A DNA stretch of 64,000 nucleotides from Pseudomonas sp. GD04091 (GTDB lineage: Bacteria > Pseudomonadota > Gammaproteobacteria > Pseudomonadales > Pseudomonadaceae), in NCBI RefSeq assembly GCF_029836165.1, contig NZ_JAOEBG010000001.1:1-64000 (forward strand). The letters are read 5' to 3'. The translations under genes were made by a program, and so were the position numbers. The notes below the pieces were generated by a model that saw nothing but the letters and a program-made list of their open reading frames with translations, was not told the origin of the DNA and searched no databases. Of this stretch, positions 59,861-64,000 are shown in pieces (position 1 is the stretch's first letter; each line of letters begins with the position of its first letter).

Positions 59861-60388
59861 ATGGCGGAACAACTATCCACAAGTAAGTGCGATTCACCAT
59901 TACTCCAGGCGTTCGTCGACAATCGCAGCATTCTGGTGAAGATCGCAGCCCGGATCACCGGCTGTCGCTCCCGCGCCGAGGATGTGGTGCAGGACGCCTT
60001 CTTCCGGCTCAGCGCCGCCCCGCAGATCACCTCGTCATTCAAGGCCCAGCTCAGTTATCTGTTCCAGATCGTGCGCAACCTGGCCATCGATCACTACCGC
60101 AAGCAGGCCATGGAGCTGAGGTATTCCGGCAGCGAAGAGGAAGGGCTCAACGTGGTCATCCAGAACGCCTCGCCCGAAGCCACGCACATCAACCTCGCCA
60201 CCCTCGAACACATCGCCGACGCGCTCAACGAACTGCCCCAGCGCACCCGCTACGCCTTCGAGATGTACCGCTTGCACGGCGTGCCGCAGAAAGATATCGC
60301 CAAGGAACTGGGGGTTTCGCCGACGCTGGTCAACTTCATGATCCGCGATGCGCTGATCCATTGCCGCAAGAGCAGCCGCCAGGGCTGA
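59861..60388 (+). CDS. pvdS: PvdS/PfrI, iron-starvation ECF sigma factor
   Basis: A 175-aa ECF sigma factor that directs RNA polymerase to IS-box promoters of pyoverdine genes. Region 2 is LVKIAARITGCRSRAEDVVQDAF; region 4 is MYRLHGVPQKDIAKELGVSPTLVNFMI. Sequence and position (divergent from pvdL, Fur box in the promoter) match PvdS of P. aeruginosa and PfrI/PsbS of the putida group. The ATG at 59861 is the start of the conserved N-terminus (MAEQLSTSKCDSPLLQAF). It converges on the acetyltransferase gene with a REP doublet between. Confidence 0.95.
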   Translation: MAEQLSTSKCDSPLLQAFVDNRSILVKIAARITGCRSRAEDVVQDAFFRLSAAPQITSSFKAQLSYLFQIVRNLAIDHYRKQAMELRYSGSEEEGLNVVIQNASPEATHINLATLEHIADALNELPQRTRYAFEMYRLHGVPQKDIAKELGVSPTLVNFMIRDALIHCRKSSRQG

Positions 60389-60404
60389 GATCTTCTTTGC
60401 ACCC

Positions 60405-60472
60405 TTTTCACGGGTAAACCCGCCCCCACAGGTACGGTGTCGAACCTGTGGGAGCGGGTCTACCCGCGAAAA
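60405..60472. repeat. REPIN between pvdS and the acetyltransferase gene
   Basis: Inverted arms 60405-60433 and 60444-60472 (about 29 bp, three mismatches) with the CGGGTAAACCCGC core of putida-type REP. Convergent gap. Confidence 0.9.
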
Positions 60473-60484
60473 TCCCACTCGCTA

Positions 60485-61504
60485 TCAGACCAGCTTGCAG
60501 CGATCGAAGAAGCGCTCGCGCCCCAGGATCATCAGCGCCGCGCGCTTGTGCGGGAAATCGAACTCTTTCTCGCAGTGGAAGCACTGATCGTGCATGTAGC
60601 CGATCATCCTGCCGTTGTCGGCGCGCGGCTCGGCCACCACGCGCTGGGTGCGCGGGTCGTCGAGGAACAGGTAGTGCACCAGCGCCGACAACCAGCTGGC
60701 CACCTTGTGCGGGCCACGGTGCGTTTCCTCCCCGACCAGCATGTGGATGCCGCGATCGTAGTCGTCGGCCGGGTAGAACGGCGCGATGCGGTCTTCCTTG
60801 GCCCAGTAGGCCTCGAAGTAGGCAAAGGGCTCGTCGTCGAAGCAACCGATCAAGGTCAAGGTGTGCGGGTCGGCCTCGAGCTTGGCCAGGTACTCGCGAT
60901 GTTGCGCCAGCGTTCCGCCTTCCTGCCAGAACTGCACCACCCGCGGGTTGTTCTGCCAGCGATTGAAGCGCTCCAGGTCCTGCTCGATCTCCAGAGTGCG
61001 CAACGACACCCACGCCCCCAGGCGCGCATCGAAGCGCCGGTACACCTCGCCGCGCGGCTTGGGCGCCCGGCGCGGGTGACGCTTACCGTTGCTGATCAGC
61101 ATCTGCTGCGGATAGATCCCGGACACGGACTCACCCAGCCAGGGCTGGGGCAACTGCCAGAACAGGGTGCGCTCGCACAGGTACTGCCCAGGCTGCTCGC
61201 CCGGCAGCAGCAAGCCACTGGCCAGTGCGCCCGACAGCGGCTGGGGCAGCTGCCAGGCCAAGCGCTGGCAGCCCGGATCGCGTGACAACAACCAGTAACA
61301 GGCCGCCCACAGCGCCTGCTCGGGGCGCTCCGGACAAATCTGCTCGAGGTGGACTTCAAGGGCAGCGGCCGGCACCAGGCGAACCCGGATCAGGGGGCGC
61401 CCCTCAAGGGTCAGGCTCAGGCGGCAATCGCCCTCGTCGGCCTGCAGGCTGCGCCAGCGTGGCGCGCAAAGGGGCTGCGAAGCGGCATCGAACGGCATGG
61501 TCAT
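60485..61504 (-). CDS. IucB/PvdYII-type GNAT acetyltransferase, pyoverdine-linked
   Basis: A 339-aa protein. The C-terminal half (about 165-330) is a GNAT acyltransferase of the aerobactin IucB/RhbD group (FNRWQNNPRVVQFWQEGGTL, DDEPFAYFEAYWAKEDRIAPFY, GRMIGYMHDQCF). The N-terminal 150 residues are a less conserved domain. Likely reaction: acylation of N5-hydroxyornithine or another side-chain amine during pyoverdine side-chain synthesis. Evidence for the link is a perfect IS box and adjacency to pvdS. ATG codons at 61504 and 61498 are both possible; neither has a strong ribosome site. Confidence 0.72.
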   Translation of the reverse strand: MTMPFDAASQPLCAPRWRSLQADEGDCRLSLTLEGRPLIRVRLVPAAALEVHLEQICPERPEQALWAACYWLLSRDPGCQRLAWQLPQPLSGALASGLLLPGEQPGQYLCERTLFWQLPQPWLGESVSGIYPQQMLISNGKRHPRRAPKPRGEVYRRFDARLGAWVSLRTLEIEQDLERFNRWQNNPRVVQFWQEGGTLAQHREYLAKLEADPHTLTLIGCFDDEPFAYFEAYWAKEDRIAPFYPADDYDRGIHMLVGEETHRGPHKVASWLSALVHYLFLDDPRTQRVVAEPRADNGRMIGYMHDQCFHCEKEFDFPHKRAALMILGRERFFDRCKLV

Positions 61505-61541
61505 GGCTCACGGGAAAGGTAAGAAAGGCTCACATCAAAGA

Positions 61542-61565
61542 ACGTGGCCAAGCCCGTGGAATTTA
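61542..61565 (-). promoter_or_regulatory. PvdS-dependent promoter (iron-starvation box) of the acetyltransferase gene
   Basis: On the minus strand TAAAT (61561-61565), exactly 16 bases, then CGT (61542-61544). The first three bases of TAAAT are the TAA stop codon of the upstream solute-binding protein gene. Confidence 0.85.
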
Positions 61566-62363
61566 GTCGCGCGGTGCTTCGACGGTGATCTTGTAGGGCT
61601 GGAAAATACGCAACAGCTCACCGTTTTCACGCAGCCGGCGCAACAGGGTGGCGAATACTTCGGGGCTGATCGAAGCATCGGGGCGCAGCAGCGCGTAATG
61701 GTGATAGACCTGATCGACGCGCTGCGAGGCCAGCAGCTGAACGCCGCTTTCAGGATTGCGCTTGAGGAAGTCACTGAGGTACGAGCGAGTGACCAGGGCG
61801 ATGTCGGCACGCTCGCGTTCGACCATGTTCAGGTTGCTGTCGTGGGAATAGGTCAGGGTCGCCCGATAGCGCTTCTTGAGGTATGCCGGGTCTGGGTTGA
61901 AATCGGCGAAGGCGTAGTGATAACCGTTGAACAACGCCAGCCGCTTGCCTGCGAGGTCATCGAAGTAATGCTGGTCGCGCCCCGCCTGCTGGCGAGCGAC
62001 GAAGATCTCGGCATCCTCCAACCCCATGTCCACGGCCTTGTGTTCGATCCCCTGCCAGCCCCATTGCGGGTTCTCGAAGATCGCCATGTCGGTGCGGCCC
62101 TGCTGGAAGTCGCCAAAGCGCCGCGGGATCGAGGTGGGCACCAGCACGAAACGGTAGTCGGCCTGCAACCGGTTCAGCGCGTCCACCAGTTGCGGCAGCA
62201 GACCGGTGTCGGCGCCTTGCTCCGGGCGCACGGTATAAGGAGGGAAATGCGCCGCACCGATCTTCACCTCCAGGGCCTCCCCTGCCCGCACCACGGCGCT
62301 CAGCGACAGCGCGGCAAACAACAGCATGATGGACAGTGGCTTGAGGCTGGACAATGGGATCAA
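61563..62363 (-). CDS. Periplasmic solute-binding protein, SBP family 3
   Basis: A 266-aa exported protein. The signal peptide covers about residues 1-28 (ending AVVRAGEA). The two-lobe SBP_bac_3 pattern includes VKIGAAHFPPYTVRPEQG, GLLPQLVDALNRLQADY, RTDMAIFENPQWGW and the second-lobe VERERADIALVTRSYL. No ABC transporter genes are adjacent. The start is uncertain: I use the TTG at 62363, which gives a signal peptide with a basic residue. An ATG at 62327 is the alternative, and neither has a good Shine-Dalgarno. The stop codon is part of the next gene's IS box. Confidence 0.75.
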   Translation of the reverse strand: MIPLSSLKPLSIMLLFAALSLSAVVRAGEALEVKIGAAHFPPYTVRPEQGADTGLLPQLVDALNRLQADYRFVLVPTSIPRRFGDFQQGRTDMAIFENPQWGWQGIEHKAVDMGLEDAEIFVARQQAGRDQHYFDDLAGKRLALFNGYHYAFADFNPDPAYLKKRYRATLTYSHDSNLNMVERERADIALVTRSYLSDFLKRNPESGVQLLASQRVDQVYHHYALLRPDASISPEVFATLLRRLRENGELLRIFQPYKITVEAPRD

Positions 62364-62545
62364 GTGGAAACACTCATCACGGTGGGGGCCTGGATGCGCC
62401 TAAGCTAGGCGTTTTCCCAAACCGGCACAACCGCCGGATATGCCAAAGTGCCAGGGGATGTCGTGCGCGTCGAGTTTGGCTACGCTCTACAGGCCTGCGT
62501 GTTCGACAAGCGCGCCGGCCACTGTGCATTGATAGGGAGCCTGGC

Positions 62546-63097
62546 ATGGGCCACTGGTTGGTGATCGACCTGGAAGCCACCACCGACGACGGCGGCTGGC
62601 CGGTCACGGAGATGGAAATCATTGAAATCGGCGCAAGCCTGGTCACTCGCGAAGGACGCGAGGTGGATCACTTTCAACGCTTCGTGCGCCCCAGGCGGCG
62701 GCCGCAACTGACGCCCTTCTGTCGCGAGCTGACCCATATCGGCCAGGCCGATATCGACAACGCCGCACCGTTCCCGGAGGTCTGGGGGCAGTTCGAACGC
62801 TGGCTGAGCCATCACCAGGCGCAGCTGCAGGCCTGGGTGAGCTGGGGCGACTACGACCGCCAGCAGTTGCTGCAGGAATGGCAGCTGCATCAGGTGCACA
62901 GCCTGCTCGAACAGCTGTCGCACATCAACCTCAAGCAACGCTTCGCCAAGGCCCGCCACCTGCAACGCCCGGCAGGGCTGAACAGCGCCCTGCAACTGGC
63001 CGGCCTGCAGTTTTCCGGACAGCAGCACCGGGCCCTGGAAGACGCGCGCAACACCGCCCGCCTGCTGCCCTTGAGCCTGCCGGCGGGCGGCACCTGA
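62546..63097 (+). CDS. DEDDh-type 3'-5' exonuclease
   Basis: A 183-aa RNase T/ERI-1-like exonuclease. Exo I is [10 protein letters not shown] near residue 6 (Asp and Glu). Exo II is [10 protein letters not shown] near 92. Exo III is [11 protein letters not shown] near 162, with the His and Asp of the DEDDh group. Members of this single-domain group trim RNA or short DNA 3' ends; the substrate here is unknown. TAGGGAG precedes the ATG. It is divergent from the solute-binding protein gene. Confidence 0.88.
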   Translation: MGHWLVIDLEATTDDGGWPVTEMEIIEIGASLVTREGREVDHFQRFVRPRRRPQLTPFCRELTHIGQADIDNAAPFPEVWGQFERWLSHHQAQLQAWVSWGDYDRQQLLQEWQLHQVHSLLEQLSHINLKQRFAKARHLQRPAGLNSALQLAGLQFSGQQHRALEDARNTARLLPLSLPAGGT

Positions 63098-63170
63098 AAC
63101 AGATGACGCAGGGGCATGCCTTGGGCATACTGGCCAGCCCATTTTTCAGCCCTTTTTCAGGAGTCGCCCG

Positions 63171-63455
63171 ATGTTCAAGGTCAATGAGTACTTCGATGGC
63201 ACCGTCAAGTCGATCGCCTTCGAAGGCAAGGAAGGTCCGGCCACCGTGGGCGTGATGGCCCCGGGCGAATACGAGTTCGGCACCGCCAAGCGCGAGATCA
63301 TGCATGTGGTTTCCGGCGCCCTGAGCGTGAAGCTGCCGGGCAGCGACAACTGGGAAACCTTCAACGCTGGCGACAAGTTCAACGTGGCCGCCGACAGCAA
63401 GTTCCAACTGAAGGTCGCCGTGGATACCGCCTACCTGTGCGAGTACCGCGACTAA
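63171..63455 (+). CDS. ppnP: Pyrimidine/purine nucleoside phosphorylase PpnP
   Basis: A 94-aa cupin-fold enzyme (formerly YaiE, DUF1255) that phosphorolyses several nucleosides to base plus ribose-1-phosphate. The family sequence is plain: [38 protein letters not shown], then [20 protein letters not shown], and the end AYLCEYRD. Length equals E. coli PpnP (94). AGGAG precedes the ATG. It is probably monocistronic, with a REPIN directly downstream. Confidence 0.95.
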   Translation: MFKVNEYFDGTVKSIAFEGKEGPATVGVMAPGEYEFGTAKREIMHVVSGALSVKLPGSDNWETFNAGDKFNVAADSKFQLKVAVDTAYLCEYRD

Positions 63456-63475
63456 GCGCCAACCTGTAACGGCCT

Positions 63476-63542
63476 CATCGCCGGCAAGCCGGCTCCCACA
63501 GGTACGACGCCGACCTCTGTGGGAGCCGGCTTGCCGGCGATG
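63476..63542. repeat. REPIN downstream of ppnP
   Basis: Perfect 26-bp inverted arms (63476-63501 with 63517-63542) with the CCGGCAAGCCGGCTCCCACAG core. Convergent gap. Confidence 0.93.
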
Positions 63543-63567
63543 GGCTGCAAAGCAGACCCCAAGCGGC

Positions 63568-64000
63568 CTAGGCCTTGAGAAAAGCCGCCACCTGCTGCGC
63601 CGCCACCTGCATGTGCTGCTCATGGCTGAACCCCGACGCCTTCAACGGCTTGAGGTCATGATCGGCTGCCACCAGCCAGTTCACCTCGATCGCCGGCGAT
63701 AACTCATACCCCGCCACCGCCTCTCGATTGCCCAGGGCATCCCGTTCGCCCTGCACGATCAACGTGCGCGTGCGCAGCCCGGCCAGATGCGCCACCCGAG
63801 GTTTCTCCGGCTTGCCCACCGCGTAGAACGGATACCCCAGGCAGACCAGCGCATCGGCCCCCAGTTCGTCCGCCAACAGGCTGGCCATGCGCCCGCCCAT
63901 GGACTTGCCGCCAACGGCCAGCCTGCCCGCGACCAAAGGTCGCACCTGTTCGTATACAACCCGCCAGCATTCGAGCAACACCTGCTGCGGATTCGGCGGT
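63568..64000 (-). CDS. Alpha/beta hydrolase, KANL3/Tex30 type (5' end beyond window)
   Basis: The last 143 codons of a gene whose start lies beyond the right edge; the frame is open to base 64000. The nucleophile elbow GGKSMGGRMAS is present, followed by ALVCLGYPFYAVGKPEKPR and TLIVQGERDALGNRE (acid). The catalytic His lies in LVAADHDLKP. This fits the small dienelactone-hydrolase-like KANL3/Tex30 group of unknown substrate. An in-frame GTG at 63981 is probably internal, because the elbow is normally about 100 residues into the protein. Confidence 0.82.
   Translation of the reverse strand, partial: PPNPQQVLLECWRVVYEQVRPLVAGRLAVGGKSMGGRMASLLADELGADALVCLGYPFYAVGKPEKPRVAHLAGLRTRTLIVQGERDALGNREAVAGYELSPAIEVNWLVAADHDLKPLKASGFSHEQHMQVAAQQVAAFLKA

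Overview
The window comes from a gamma-proteobacterium of the genus Pseudomonas, most likely the P. putida / P. entomophila group. The evidence is high GC, the gltA-sdhCDAB-sucAB-lpdG-sucCD gene order, REP elements of the putida type, and a pyoverdine locus with PvdS-type promoters. Nearly all of the window is coding. No tRNA, rRNA, IS element, prophage or CRISPR array was seen.

Positions 1-6270 hold housekeeping genes: htpG with a textbook heat-shock promoter, two overlapping hotdog thioesterases, a small lipoprotein, a DUF599 membrane protein and the branched-chain amino acid carrier brnQ. Positions 6270-19290 hold the TCA block. sdhCDAB, sucAB, lpdG and sucCD are read leftward from one strong promoter, and gltA is divergent from them. 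Positions 19300-25000 are small-gene territory: a START-domain protein, a YkgJ-type Cys protein, a Lys/Pro-rich exported protein, a MocR regulator, and an operon of a solute-binding protein and two lipoproteins including an OmpA-like one. A 12-copy hexanucleotide repeat followed by two strong stem-loops lies between them. Positions 25000-28960 carry etfBA and the divergent ETF-ubiquinone oxidoreductase gene, which has a PsrA-like operator. Positions 28960-29700 carry an mqsRA toxin-antitoxin pair, followed by an MHS-family transporter and a degenerate receiver protein.

Positions 31793-61565 are one part of the pyoverdine (fluorescent siderophore) locus. They contain an FpvI-like ECF sigma factor, the PvdRT-OpmQ efflux system, the tyrosinase PvdP, the diaminobutyrate aminotransferase PvdH, an OmpR-type two-component system, a DsbD/TlpA/DsbG-like disulfide operon, the chromophore NRPS PvdL (about 4317 aa), the iron-starvation sigma factor PvdS/PfrI and an IucB-type acetyltransferase. 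Both sigma-factor genes have a Fur-box-like sequence inside or over a sigma-70 promoter. Five operons (pvdRT-opmQ, pvdP, pvdH, pvdL and the acetyltransferase) each have a TAAAT-N16-CGT element at the right distance; pvdL has one mismatch. The logic is therefore readable from the sequence: Fur represses pvdS, and PvdS switches on precursor supply, chromophore assembly, maturation and export. The receptor fpvA, the anti-sigma fpvR, the side-chain NRPSs, pvdE and pvdMNO are not in this window.

Positions 61563-64000 hold a solute-binding protein, a DEDDh exonuclease, the nucleoside phosphorylase ppnP and the 3' part of an alpha/beta hydrolase that runs off the right edge. Many intergenic gaps hold REP doublets (REPINs). 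The largest is a 286-bp near-palindrome between the two-component system and dsbD. Nothing here is clearly a wholly new system. The most interesting items are the disulfide operon with a PmrA/QseB-like box inside the pyoverdine locus, the hexamer plus stem-loop element, and the compact PvdS regulon.
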